From: Solwaraspora sp. WMMD406
GTDB lineage: Bacteria; Actinomycetota; Actinomycetes; Mycobacteriales; Micromonosporaceae
Direction: 5' to 3'
DNA length: 64,000 nucleotides
Assembly (NCBI RefSeq): GCF_029626025.1
Contig: NZ_JARUBF010000001.1
Location: 372,001 to 436,000 of the forward strand
Shown here: positions 9,446 through 17,271 of the stretch, one piece after another
Layout: the number at the start of each line of letters is the position of its first letter
Position numbering within the stretch: position 1 is the first letter of the stretch
Program-made: the position numbers and the translations under genes
The notes under the pieces: generated by a model
Database searches by the model: none
What the model was told of the DNA's origin: nothing
Seen by the model: only the letters and a program-made list of their open reading frames with translations

Positions 9446-10177
9446 ATGATCGGTCTCGTGCTCGCCGCTGGAGCCGGACGCCGGCTGCGACCACACACCG
9501 ACAGCCTGCCCAAGGCGTTGGTGCCGGTCGACGGCGACACCACGATCCTGGACATCGGGCTGCGCAACCTGGCCGCCGCCGGGCTCACCGACGTGGTCGT
9601 GGTCGTCGGCTACGCCGCCGACGCGGTCCGGACCCGTCAGGCCGCATTGGAGAGCCGACACGGCGTACGGCTGACCCTGGTGCACAACGACCGCGCGGAG
9701 GAATGGAACAACGCGTACTCGCTGTGGCTGGCCCGGGACCACTTCGCCGGCGGCGCGTTGCTGGTCAACGGCGACACGGTGCACCCGGTGAGCGTCGAGG
9801 AGACGCTGCTGGCCCGGCGCGGGCCGGGCATCCTGCTCGCCGTCGACACCGTCAAGAAGCTCGCCGACGAGGAGATGAAAGTGGTCTTCGCCGACGACGG
9901 CCGACTCACCCGGATCACCAAACTGATGGATCCGGCGCAAGCCCACGGCGAATACATCGGCGCCACCCTGATCGAGGCCCCCGCCGCCGCCGGGCTCGCC
10001 GACGCGCTGGAGGCGACCTGGCGCCGCGACCCCAACCTCTACTACGAGGACGGCTACCAGGAGTACGCCGACCGTGGCGGTGAGGTACGAGGCGCGCCGA
10101 TCGGCGACCTGCCGTGGGTCGAGGTCGACAACCACGACGACCTGGCCAAGGCGCGGGACATCGCATGCCGCTACTAG
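9446..10177 (+). CDS. Nucleotidyltransferase, sugar/phosphoalcohol cytidylyltransferase-like
   Basis: 243 residues; ATG at 9446 preceded by AGGAGG at 9432-9437. The signature LAAGAGRRLRPHTDSLPKALVPV is the NTP-binding loop of the GlmU/RmlA-like nucleotidyltransferase fold, and LLVNGDTV carries the metal-binding aspartate. Close relatives are annotated as phosphocholine or inositol-phosphate cytidylyltransferases. Because the next two genes are a polyol-phosphate dehydrogenase and a CDP-alcohol transferase, a role in making a CDP-activated alcohol from CTP is the best inference. It is the first gene of a three-gene operon whose reading frames all overlap. Confidence 0.88.
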   Translation: MIGLVLAAGAGRRLRPHTDSLPKALVPVDGDTTILDIGLRNLAAAGLTDVVVVVGYAADAVRTRQAALESRHGVRLTLVHNDRAEEWNNAYSLWLARDHFAGGALLVNGDTVHPVSVEETLLARRGPGILLAVDTVKKLADEEMKVVFADDGRLTRITKLMDPAQAHGEYIGATLIEAPAAAGLADALEATWRRDPNLYYEDGYQEYADRGGEVRGAPIGDLPWVEVDNHDDLAKARDIACRY

Positions 10178-11232
10178 CCCGTACCGTCGCCACTCCGCTC
10201 GCGATCGACGTACGCCGCGGCGCGGTCGCCGGCCTGGGCGCGCTGCTGGCCGACCGGCGGATCTCCGGCGGCGGCGAGGTCGCCGTCGTCGTCGGCCCCG
10301 GCCAGGGTGAGCGGATCGCCGACCTGATCGCCCCCGGACTCGGCCGGGCCGACGTGTTCACCGTCGCCGGCGGCACCCTGGACGCCGCCCACGACCTCGG
10401 TGACAAGCTGCGGCAACGTTCCTACGACGCCGTCGTCGGCATCGGTGGCGGCAAGACCATCGACACCGCCAAGTACGCCGCGTCGCGGTACGCGATCCCG
10501 ATGGTGAGCGTGGCGACCAGCCTGGCCAACGACGGGATCGCCTCGCCGGTGGCGTCGCTCGACCACGACGGCGGCCGGGGCTCGTACGGCGTCCACATCC
10601 CGATCGCGATCGTGGTCGACCTCGACTTCGTCGGCGACGGCCCGGACCGGCAGACCCGTGCCGGAATCGGCGACGCGTTGAGCAACCTCAGCGCGGTCGC
10701 CGACTGGGAGCTGGCGCACGCCGTACGGGACGAGCCGATCGACGGGCTGGCGGTGACGCTCGCCCGCACCGGGGCGGAGGCGCTGGTCAACCACGCTGGC
10801 GGGATCGGCGACGACGCGTTCCTGACCACGCTCGCCGAAGCGTTGATCCTCGGCGGGATCGCGATGGCGGTGTGCGGGTCGAGCCGGCCGGCCAGCGGTG
10901 GCTGCCACGAGATCTCGCACGCCCTGGACCTGCTCTTCCCGGGCGCGGGCTCGCACGGCGAGCAGGTCGGACTCGGCGCGTTGTTCTGCACCTTCCTGCG
11001 CGGCGACGAGCCGCGTTTCCGGCAGCTGGCGGCGACGCTGCACCGGCACGGGCTGCCGACCCGCCCGGCCGAGCTGGGGTTGACCGACGAGGATTTCGTG
11101 GCCGCCGTCCTGCACGCTCCGCACACCCGGCCGGACCGGTACACCATCCTGGAACACCTGAAACTCGATACAGACGCCGTCCAGGAGCGGCTGGCAGAAT
11201 ACCTGGGTGCCCTTCGCATACCCTCAAGGTGA
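10165..11232 (+). CDS. Glycerol-1-phosphate dehydrogenase-like, iron-containing alcohol dehydrogenase family
   Basis: 355 residues from the ATG at 10165, which overlaps the upstream gene by 13 nt. The dehydroquinate-synthase/alcohol-dehydrogenase fold is clear: nucleotide loop GIGGGKTIDTAKYAA, then TSLANDGIASPVASL. The metal ligands are likely the Asp of AGIGDALSN, the first His of GCHEISHALD and the His of GSHGEQVGLG. This motif set is that of sn-glycerol-1-phosphate dehydrogenase (AraM/EgsA), which reduces dihydroxyacetone phosphate with NAD(P)H. A related polyol phosphate is also possible. Glycerol-1-phosphate is the archaeal lipid backbone stereoisomer, so its product being activated and transferred by the neighbouring genes is notable. 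Confidence 0.88.
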   Translation: MPLLARTVATPLAIDVRRGAVAGLGALLADRRISGGGEVAVVVGPGQGERIADLIAPGLGRADVFTVAGGTLDAAHDLGDKLRQRSYDAVVGIGGGKTIDTAKYAASRYAIPMVSVATSLANDGIASPVASLDHDGGRGSYGVHIPIAIVVDLDFVGDGPDRQTRAGIGDALSNLSAVADWELAHAVRDEPIDGLAVTLARTGAEALVNHAGGIGDDAFLTTLAEALILGGIAMAVCGSSRPASGGCHEISHALDLLFPGAGSHGEQVGLGALFCTFLRGDEPRFRQLAATLHRHGLPTRPAELGLTDEDFVAAVLHAPHTRPDRYTILEHLKLDTDAVQERLAEYLGALRIPSR

Positions 11233-11938
11233 ACAAACGGTAACCGTAGCCCGGCTGGACGACTTCTATCAGGCGAACAGAGGGGGCGGGCTGTTCAGCG
11301 AGACGGTCAGCCAGCGCCTCGGTGCCGTGTTCGCGCTCGCCGGGGCCCGGACCGGTTTGGCTCCGACCGTACTGACCGTGACGAACCTGCTGCTCGGGTT
11401 GGCCGCGTCGGTCGCGGTCATCGCGTCCGCCGGCGCGGTCGCCGACGGGACCGTCCCGGGCTGGCTGATCGGTCTGGTCGCGCTGGTCGGCTGGCAGGTG
11501 GCGTACGCCTTGGACTGTGCCGACGGTCAGTTGGCCCGGGTGACCGGGCAGACCAGTCCGGCTGGTGCCCGCGTCGACGTGCTCTGCGACGTGGCCGCGC
11601 AGATCGCCCTGGTGACGGCGTTGTCGGCGGTGGCGGTTGCGCAGGTCCCGGAAACCCCGGTGTGGCTGATCGGGGCGTTCGCCGGCACCTGGATGGTCAA
11701 CCTGGTGACCTCGGTGATGCAGGCCGGCCCCAACGCGGCCAGCATGGTCACCTCGACCTCGCTACCCGTACGGCTGGTGAAGCTGATCCGCGACTACGGC
11801 GCGGTGATCGTCGTCGCCGGGGTGGTGCTGACCGCCGCTCCCGCGCTCACCATCTGGCTGATCGCCGCGTTCACCGTCGTCAACGGCGGTTTCCTGCTGG
11901 CCAGCGTCGCCTTCTCCGCCCGCTCCGCCCTGCGCTGA
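11207..11938 (+). CDS. CDP-alcohol phosphatidyltransferase
   Basis: 243 residues from a GTG at 11207, overlapping the upstream gene by 26 nt. The family motif is perfect: D-x2-DG-x2-AR-x8-G-x3-D-x3-D is seen in DCADGQLARVTGQTSPAG and the following ARVDVLCD. About six membrane helices follow the family plan. The enzyme transfers a phosphoalcohol from or to a CDP-linked partner in the membrane, with Mg2+ or Mn2+. A soluble N-terminal segment (TVARLDDFYQANRGGGLF) precedes the helices, as in family members that use non-glycerol head groups. It completes the operon; a palindromic hairpin lies 50 nt past the stop. Confidence 0.93.
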   Translation: MPFAYPQGEQTVTVARLDDFYQANRGGGLFSETVSQRLGAVFALAGARTGLAPTVLTVTNLLLGLAASVAVIASAGAVADGTVPGWLIGLVALVGWQVAYALDCADGQLARVTGQTSPAGARVDVLCDVAAQIALVTALSAVAVAQVPETPVWLIGAFAGTWMVNLVTSVMQAGPNAASMVTSTSLPVRLVKLIRDYGAVIVVAGVVLTAAPALTIWLIAAFTVVNGGFLLASVAFSARSALR

Positions 11939-11988
11939 CCCACCTGCGGGAGGACTCGCCGAGGCCGAGCCCGTCCGGGGAGACGTTC

Positions 11989-12041
11989 AGCTGTACGTGA
12001 GCCACCTTCGGTGCCCCGGCGACGGTGGCTGACGTACAGCT
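11989..12041. terminator. Long hairpin, first copy of a repeated palindrome
   Basis: AGCTGTACGTGAGCCACC (11989-12006) pairs with 12024-12041 with one mismatch around a 17-nt loop. It sits between the convergent stops of the CDP-alcohol transferase and the DUF559 gene, so it can terminate both. Its 3' arm belongs to a 21-bp sequence repeated exactly at 13074-13094. Confidence 0.8.
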
Positions 12042-12045
12042 CAGC
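12025..12045. repeat. Left copy of a 21-bp direct repeat flanking the DUF559 gene
   Basis: The 21 bases beginning GTGGCTGACGTACAGCTC recur without mismatch at 13074-13094 in the same orientation. This copy overlaps the stop codon of the DUF559 gene, and the other lies 131 bp upstream of its chosen start. Confidence 0.9.
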
Positions 12046-12943
12046 CGATCGATGTGCGTTCCGTGATCGCTCGCCGCACCTCCTCGATCAGCTGCGTCGA
12101 CCGGCGCAGCACGTCGTCGGCGGTGAACCGCAGCACCAGCCAGCCCTCGGCCCGCAACGCGTTGTAGCGACGGACGTCCCGCCGAAACACCGACCGTTCC
12201 CGATGATGGTCTCCCTCGTACTCGATGGCGATCCGCCATGGCGGATAGGCAAAGTCGACTCGTGCGACGAAGTAGCGCTGTGCGGTCCTGATCTCGAACT
12301 GCGGTACGGGGCGCGGCAGCCCTGCGTCGTGCAACAGCAGTCGCAGCCGGCTTTCCATCGGCGAGGCGCACGACGCGTCGGCGAGCCCGCCGATCTCGCG
12401 CAGTTGGCTTATCCCGGGCCAGCCCGGATGCTCATCGACATAGTGGATCAACTGGTCCACTCGGAGGAGCCGACGATGCAGGAAGGCGTCGACAGCAGCG
12501 AGTGCATCGGCGCGCGGCAGCAGCCGGCCAAGGTCGAACGCGGTTCGCACCTCACTCGTCACCGGCATCTCGAACAGGCGCGTGGCGTCCCGCGCGGCAA
12601 GCGTGAAGTACGTCGCGGACACCCACGGGTGCTTCCGGATCCGCCGTCCGCGTGGCACGACGACGTGCACCGGACTGCGACGAGGCAGCAGATCGACGCC
12701 CCACAGGTAGGCGGCGCTGGGGCCGCCGATCGCACCGGAATCGGGGAGATTGAGCGCCACCGCCGCGCACCACATCCGGTGATCGTCGATGTCGAAGGCA
12801 CCCGCGTACACGTACACGTCGGGCAGCAGCCGGCGCCACGTCGAACCATCCAACATGCGCCTGGTCAGCAACCCGGTGGCCACGGCACGCCTGCCGGAGA
12901 ACGGCCCGACAGTCAGCTCTCGTGGCACCACAGCGGCAGGCAT
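12041..12943 (-). CDS. DUF559 (Vsr-like endonuclease fold) protein with AbiEi-like N-terminal region
   Basis: 300 residues from the ATG at 12943; the frame is open to 13054, but that extension is encoded by the flanking hairpin repeat. The N-terminal 170 residues (FSGRRAVATGLLTRRML, GGPSAAYLWGVDLLP, VHVVVPRGRRIR) resemble the AbiEi-type transcriptional-regulator/antitoxin fold. The C-terminal 100 residues carry the DUF559 nuclease-like motif set: SPMESRLRLLL, VDFAYPPWRIAIEYEGDHH and RDVRRYNALRAEGW. Such proteins are common and numerous in actinobacteria, but their role is not established. Neighbouring hairpin repeats make a mobile or cassette-like origin possible. Confidence 0.75.
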   Translation of the reverse strand: MPAAVVPRELTVGPFSGRRAVATGLLTRRMLDGSTWRRLLPDVYVYAGAFDIDDHRMWCAAVALNLPDSGAIGGPSAAYLWGVDLLPRRSPVHVVVPRGRRIRKHPWVSATYFTLAARDATRLFEMPVTSEVRTAFDLGRLLPRADALAAVDAFLHRRLLRVDQLIHYVDEHPGWPGISQLREIGGLADASCASPMESRLRLLLHDAGLPRPVPQFEIRTAQRYFVARVDFAYPPWRIAIEYEGDHHRERSVFRRDVRRYNALRAEGWLVLRFTADDVLRRSTQLIEEVRRAITERTSIG

Positions 12944-13037
12944 CGCACCACGATGCGGGTGGATCGGGCCGCGCGCTGCCCCGACGGGCAGTCCGGTCGC
13001 TCTTCCGACACGGAATCCGAGATGGACGACATCGCCG

Positions 13038-13090
13038 AGCTGTACACCAGCCACCTCGGTAGCCCCGTTGTACGTGGCTGACGTACAGCT
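13038..13090. terminator. Long hairpin, second copy of the repeated palindrome
   Basis: AGCTGTACACCAGCCAC (13038-13054) pairs with 13074-13090 with two mismatches around a 19-nt loop whose sequence resembles that of the first copy (CGGT, then GCCCCG). It lies 20 bp downstream of the GT4 glycosyltransferase stop (minus strand) and may terminate it. Confidence 0.75.
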
Positions 13091-13094
13091 CAGC
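13074..13094. repeat. Right copy of the 21-bp direct repeat
   Basis: Identical to 12025-12045 and in the same orientation. Together the two copies bracket the DUF559 gene over 1,070 bp. Confidence 0.9.
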
Positions 13095-13110
13095 GAGGAC
13101 AGGGCAGACG

Positions 13111-14310
13111 TCAGCGCCGAGCAGTCACCGCGTCGTAGATGGCGAGGTGCTGCTTCATGACCACGTCGGGGTGGAAGGTGCTCTCATAGCGGGTGCGGGC
13201 GACGCCGGCCAAGGCGGTAGCGCCGTCGCGGGCGACCGGCAGGGCGGCGGCCAGCGCGGCCGCCTCCGGCGGCACCACCCAGCCGGCCGGACCACTGGCC
13301 CCGCCGGCACCGGCGGAGTCGGCGGCATCGGCGCCGATCAGGTACGGAATGCCGCCGAGCGCGGTACCGAGCACCGGCCGGCCGCTGGCCAGCGCTTCGA
13401 TCACCACGGTCGGCAGGACGTCGTGCCAGGTGGAGACGGCCAACACCACGGCGGTGGCGCGCAGCGCGTCGCGTACCGCTGATCTGTCCAGCGGGCCGAG
13501 GAAGTCGATGTCGGCGCGGTCGGCGGCGGCCGACTCGACGAAGGGCCGCAGTTCGCCGTCGCCGCCGATCCGCAGCGTGCCGAGCGCCCCGTCGGGGTGC
13601 CGCCGCCAAGCGTCGAGCAGCAGGCCGATGCCTTTTTCCGGGGTGAGCCGGCCGAGGAACAGGAAGCCGTCGCCGAGCGGGGCGGGCGGTCCGGGGTCCG
13701 GGATCGCGTTCGGCTTGACCGTGATCCGCTCGTCGGGAATGCCGTACTCGCGCAGGTGCGCGGCGACGGCGGAGGTGAGCGCGATGAACCGGTCGACCGA
13801 ACGCCAGGTGGGTCGGTGCAGGGCCAGAGTGGCGGCCATCACCGCGCTCTGCGCCCGGGAGCCCCGGTAGCAGCGGTGCAGCACGCCCGGCAGGCCGATC
13901 GCCCGCCCCCGGCAGTCGGTGCAGATCCGGCCGTCGCGAAAGTACAGGCCCGACGAACAGACCTGCCGGTAGTTGTGCACGGTGTGCACCACCGGCACCT
14001 GGTGACGGTGGGCGGTGCGGATCGCCCAGGGCGAGATCAACGGGTACGGGTTGTGCAGGTGCAGCACATCGGGTCGGTGCTCGCGGAGCAGGCGGTCCAG
14101 GTCGCGCTCGGCGGCCGGGGCATAGCCGGGCGAGATCGGCAGCAGCGCCTTGCCGGCCGCCGACATCGCCGGGATGTCGTCGGAGCTGCGCAGGAACGGG
14201 ACGACGTCGACTCCGGCGGCGGCGAGTTGGGCGATCTCGCTGTCGACGATGACGTTCTCGCCGGACGGCTGGGCCTGCCGGTAACGGTTGTGCGCCACGA
14301 CGACTCTCAC
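13111..14310 (-). CDS. GT4 family glycosyltransferase (group 1)
   Basis: 399 residues with a GT-B fold. The N-terminal half has MRVVVAHNRYRQAQPSGEN, LHLHNPYPLISPWA and VVHTVHNYRQVC. The C-terminal donor-binding half has FLFLGRLTPEKGIGLLL and the E-x7-E-type motif LPTVVIEALASGRPVLGT. It transfers a sugar from an NDP-sugar; donor and acceptor are unknown. A cysteine cluster (CSSGLYFRDGRICTDCRGRAIGLPG) is typical of a subfamily acting in exopolysaccharide assembly, consistent with the polyprenyl sugar transferase 1.2 kb away. It is divergent from the glycosylase gene with only 45 bp between starts. Confidence 0.9.
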   Translation of the reverse strand: MRVVVAHNRYRQAQPSGENVIVDSEIAQLAAAGVDVVPFLRSSDDIPAMSAAGKALLPISPGYAPAAERDLDRLLREHRPDVLHLHNPYPLISPWAIRTAHRHQVPVVHTVHNYRQVCSSGLYFRDGRICTDCRGRAIGLPGVLHRCYRGSRAQSAVMAATLALHRPTWRSVDRFIALTSAVAAHLREYGIPDERITVKPNAIPDPGPPAPLGDGFLFLGRLTPEKGIGLLLDAWRRHPDGALGTLRIGGDGELRPFVESAAADRADIDFLGPLDRSAVRDALRATAVVLAVSTWHDVLPTVVIEALASGRPVLGTALGGIPYLIGADAADSAGAGGASGPAGWVVPPEAAALAAALPVARDGATALAGVARTRYESTFHPDVVMKQHLAIYDAVTARR

Positions 14311-14355
14311 CGGTCAACCCTCCTGCTCGACGTCGTCAGACGCTACCGTCTGAGG

Positions 14356-15273
14356 GTGCCCGAGTTGCCGGAGGTCCAGGCGCTCGCGGCCTACCTGCGG
14401 GAGCGCGCGGTGGGTCGCCGGGTGCAGCGTGTCGAGGTGTGCGCGATCAACGCGCTCAAGACCTACGATCCGCCGCCGTCGGCGCTGGCCGGCCGTACGG
14501 TGACCGATGCCGGCCGGCACGGCAAGTTCCTCGACGTCGAGTTCGGTGACGGCAACGAGGTGCACGGCGTCGACGGCGGCGGCGACGATGGCGAGGTGCA
14601 CGGCGAACCCGTGCGTCTGGTGGTGCACCTGGCGCGGGCCGGTTGGCTGCACTACCGGGAACGTTTCCCGTCGGCGGCGCCGTTGAAGCCGGGCAAGGGG
14701 CCGATAGCGCTGCGGGTACGGCTCGACGACGGTTCCGGCTTCGACCTGACCGAGGCCGGTACGCAGAAGAAGTTGGCCGCCTATCTGGTGACCGATCCGG
14801 GTGCCGTGCCGGGGGTGGCCCGGCTGGGTCCGGACGCGCTCACCGCCGATCTGGCGACCTTCAGCGAGCGGTTGCGTGGTCGCCGGGGTCAGGTCAAAGG
14901 GGTGTTGACCGATCAGGAGGTGCTGGCCGGGATCGGCAACGCGTACTCGGACGAGATCCTGCACACGGCGCGGTTGTCGCCGTTCGCCCTCACCCACCGG
15001 CTGAGCGACGAGCAGCTGGGCGTCCTGCACGCGGCGACCGGCCAGGTGTTGTCGGACGCGGTGCGGCGGTCGGTCGGGCAACGGGCGGCGGAGTTGAAGG
15101 GTGAGAAGCGTTCCGGACTCCGGGTGCACGCCCGGACCGGCCTCCCTTGCCCGGTTTGCGGCGATCAAGTGAGAGAAGTCTCTTTTGCAGATTCGAGCCT
15201 GCAGTACTGCCCCATCTGCCAGACCGGCGGCAAGCCACTCGCTGACCGACGGTTGTCCCGTCTTGTGCGTTAG
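14356..15273 (+). CDS. Fpg/Nei family DNA glycosylase
   Basis: 305 residues from a GTG at 14356. The mature N-terminus PELPEVQALAAYL supplies the catalytic proline and glutamate. The helix-two-turn-helix region has LTDQEVLAGIGNAYSDEILH. The C-terminal zinc finger is complete (CPVCGD, then CPIC). These enzymes excise oxidised bases and nick the abasic site. An acidic Gly-rich insertion (GDGNEVHGVDGGGDDGEVHG) sits near residue 60. The frame is open upstream to 13597, antisense to the glycosyltransferase, and that part is rejected. Confidence 0.9.
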   Translation: MPELPEVQALAAYLRERAVGRRVQRVEVCAINALKTYDPPPSALAGRTVTDAGRHGKFLDVEFGDGNEVHGVDGGGDDGEVHGEPVRLVVHLARAGWLHYRERFPSAAPLKPGKGPIALRVRLDDGSGFDLTEAGTQKKLAAYLVTDPGAVPGVARLGPDALTADLATFSERLRGRRGQVKGVLTDQEVLAGIGNAYSDEILHTARLSPFALTHRLSDEQLGVLHAATGQVLSDAVRRSVGQRAAELKGEKRSGLRVHARTGLPCPVCGDQVREVSFADSSLQYCPICQTGGKPLADRRLSRLVR

Positions 15274-15481
15274 GTGACCAATTACGCCCGCAAACGACGA
15301 ACGCCCCGCGCCACGACGATCTGCACCACAACGGAGTCTTCCTTGGTGACAATCCATCGGTATAGTGGCCCGGTCCCAATGCTTCAACACCACCGGATTC
15401 GCCGGTCCCCGCCGTCGCGGCGGGGGGCGTAAAGTCATTCGGGTCACCGTGCGTGCACGGTCATCGTGAAAGACTGAGCTG
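15274..15481 (+). promoter_or_regulatory. Promoter/leader region of the sugar transferase gene
   Basis: A possible -10 element TATAGT lies at 15361-15366 with TTCCTT about 16 bp upstream. Downstream, a hairpin at 15407-15425 (CCCCGCCG pairs with CGGCGGGG) sits in the leader and could act as a terminator for the upstream gene or an attenuator. This is pattern-based only. Confidence 0.3.
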
Positions 15482-17110
15482 GTGGGCGAGCCAAGCCTTC
15501 ACGGAGAGTGGGCGGCACGTGTCACGCGGGAGGACGTGGGTGAGGTGACGACAAGCCTCCAGCGCCCGGTAACCAACACCAGCCGGAGCAACAGGGTGCG
15601 CCACGTCGACAGCTTCGAGATCCAACCACCCGTACCGGTGCCGCCGACCAACGGCGTACCCCGGTCCGCTTGGGCACGGGCCCGCCGCCGCGCGTCGCGC
15701 TGGCACCGCCCGTACACGGCGATCCTGCTCGGCCTGGACTTCGCCGCCGCCGTGCTGGCCAGCTTCGTGTCGATTTCGCTGTTCGAGAAGGCGACCTCCG
15801 GGTTCTCCGACGCGGACGTCGACGCCACCTGGTTCCACACCGTCACCTACCTGCTGCTGCCGCTCGGTTGGATCGTGGTCCTCTGGGCCACCGGCGCGTA
15901 TGACCGCCGCTACCTCGGGTTGGGAACGGACGAGTTCAAGCGGGTCCTGCGGGGGGCGGTGACCGTCGCGGCGAGCGTTTCCTTTCTCGCCTTCGCCACC
16001 AAGACCGACCTTTCTCGACTTTCCGTCGCCACCGCACTACTCGGCGCGCTGGTGTTCATTCTGTTGTTCCGCTTCCTGGCCCGTTACGCCCTGCACGTCC
16101 TGCGCCGCCGGATCGGTCACGCGGCGCACCGGATGGTGCTGATCGGCACCCTGCCCGAAGCGCTGGAGGTCTTCACCGCGGTCACCCGCAGCCCGGCGGC
16201 CGGGCTGATCCCGGTCGCCATCCACCTCACCGACGGCTACGCGGCGGCCCGGGGGATCGAGACCCCGGTGCCCGTGTACGCCGGCCGCAACGTGCTCGCT
16301 CTGGTCCGGGAGGTGGGTGCGGACACCATCGCGGTCTGCGGATCGGCCAGCTCCGAGCCGGGAGAGCTGCGTCGGCTGGCCTGGCAACTCGAAGGCAGCG
16401 GGGTCGACCTGGTGGTCGCTCCGCAGCTCACCGACATCGCCGGCCCCCGGGTACACATCCGCCCGATCGAGGGCCTGCCGCTGCTGCACGTCGAGGAACC
16501 GACCTTGTCCGGGCTCGGCTGGCTGGCCAAGAACCTGCTCGACCGGGTGGCCGCCGGTCTGGGGCTGCTGGTGCTGGCACCGTTGTTCCTGGCCGTCGCG
16601 ATCGCCATCCGGGCCTCCGATCGCGGTCCGGTGTTCTTCCGGCAGTCCCGGGTCGGGCACGAGGGCAAGGTCTTCCGGGTCTGGAAGTTCCGCACCATGT
16701 ACGTCGACGCCGAGGATCGACTCGCCTCCCTGGTCGATCAGAACGAGACCGACGGCATGCTGTTCAAGATCCGCAACGATCCACGGGTCTTCCCGGTCGG
16801 CCGCTTCCTACGGGCCAGCTCGATCGACGAACTACCGCAGTTGATCAACGTGCTCAAGGGCGAGATGTCGCTGGTCGGTCCCCGGCCGCTGCCCGCCGAC
16901 GACGGCGACTTCCTCGGCGACGTCCGGCGGCGGCTGCTGGTCCGGCCGGGCATGACCGGCCTGTGGCAGGTCTCCGGACGCTCCGACCTCTCCTGGGACG
17001 AGGCAGTCCGGCTGGACCTCTACTACGTCGACAACTGGTCGCTCACGTACGACCTGGGCATCCTCTGGCGCACCATCGGCGTCGTCCTGGCCCGCAAGGG
17101 CGCCTACTGA
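15482..17110 (+). CDS. Exopolysaccharide polyprenyl glycosylphosphotransferase
   Basis: 542 residues from a GTG at 15482. After a basic N-terminus come about four transmembrane helices (LDFAAAVLASFVSI and LLLPLGWIVVLWATG among them). A CoA-binding-like region (about residues 215-335) follows, then a fifth helix and the bacterial sugar transferase domain (about 350-540) with RVWKFRTMYVDAEDR, KIRNDPRVFPVGRFLR, SIDELPQL and GLWQVSGRSDLSW. It transfers a sugar-1-phosphate to undecaprenyl phosphate, starting polysaccharide assembly at the membrane. The last codons (VLARKGAY) form the first unit of a 29-bp tandem repeat that runs on past the stop. Confidence 0.93.
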   Translation: MGEPSLHGEWAARVTREDVGEVTTSLQRPVTNTSRSNRVRHVDSFEIQPPVPVPPTNGVPRSAWARARRRASRWHRPYTAILLGLDFAAAVLASFVSISLFEKATSGFSDADVDATWFHTVTYLLLPLGWIVVLWATGAYDRRYLGLGTDEFKRVLRGAVTVAASVSFLAFATKTDLSRLSVATALLGALVFILLFRFLARYALHVLRRRIGHAAHRMVLIGTLPEALEVFTAVTRSPAAGLIPVAIHLTDGYAAARGIETPVPVYAGRNVLALVREVGADTIAVCGSASSEPGELRRLAWQLEGSGVDLVVAPQLTDIAGPRVHIRPIEGLPLLHVEEPTLSGLGWLAKNLLDRVAAGLGLLVLAPLFLAVAIAIRASDRGPVFFRQSRVGHEGKVFRVWKFRTMYVDAEDRLASLVDQNETDGMLFKIRNDPRVFPVGRFLRASSIDELPQLINVLKGEMSLVGPRPLPADDGDFLGDVRRRLLVRPGMTGLWQVSGRSDLSWDEAVRLDLYYVDNWSLTYDLGILWRTIGVVLARKGAY

Positions 17111-17198
17111 CCGTCCTGGCCCGCAAGGGCGCCTACTGACCGTCCTGGCCCGCAAGGGCGCCTACTGACCGTCCTGGCCCGCAAGGGCGCCCACTGAG
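17083..17198. repeat. 29-bp tandem repeat, four copies, spanning the sugar transferase stop codon
   Basis: Units start at 17083, 17112, 17141 and 17170. Each begins CGTCCTGGCCCGCAAGGGCG and contains the TGA stop. The first encodes the natural C-terminus and the other three are non-coding copies after the stop. Only the last copy shows a substitution (CCTACT to CCCACT). The unit is not a multiple of three. Confidence 0.95.
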
Positions 17199-17271
17199 CC
17201 CTCGCCCGGCAACGGGCGCGGATCCCCGCCGGGCGCTTGGCAGCGCGCCCGGCAGGCGACAAGATCTGTCC

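Noticed and set aside
9446-11938. Phosphonate biosynthesis cluster
   Set aside because: The gene types occur in such clusters, but no PEP mutase or phosphonopyruvate decarboxylase is found in the window.
12041-13054. Start of the DUF559 gene at 13054
   Set aside because: The extra 37 codons come from the flanking hairpin repeat; the ATG at 12943 gives a typical N-terminus.
15274-15481. Possible tRNA or small RNA gene in this gap
   Set aside because: No cloverleaf or T-arm consensus; only a hairpin and weak promoter-like elements are visible.
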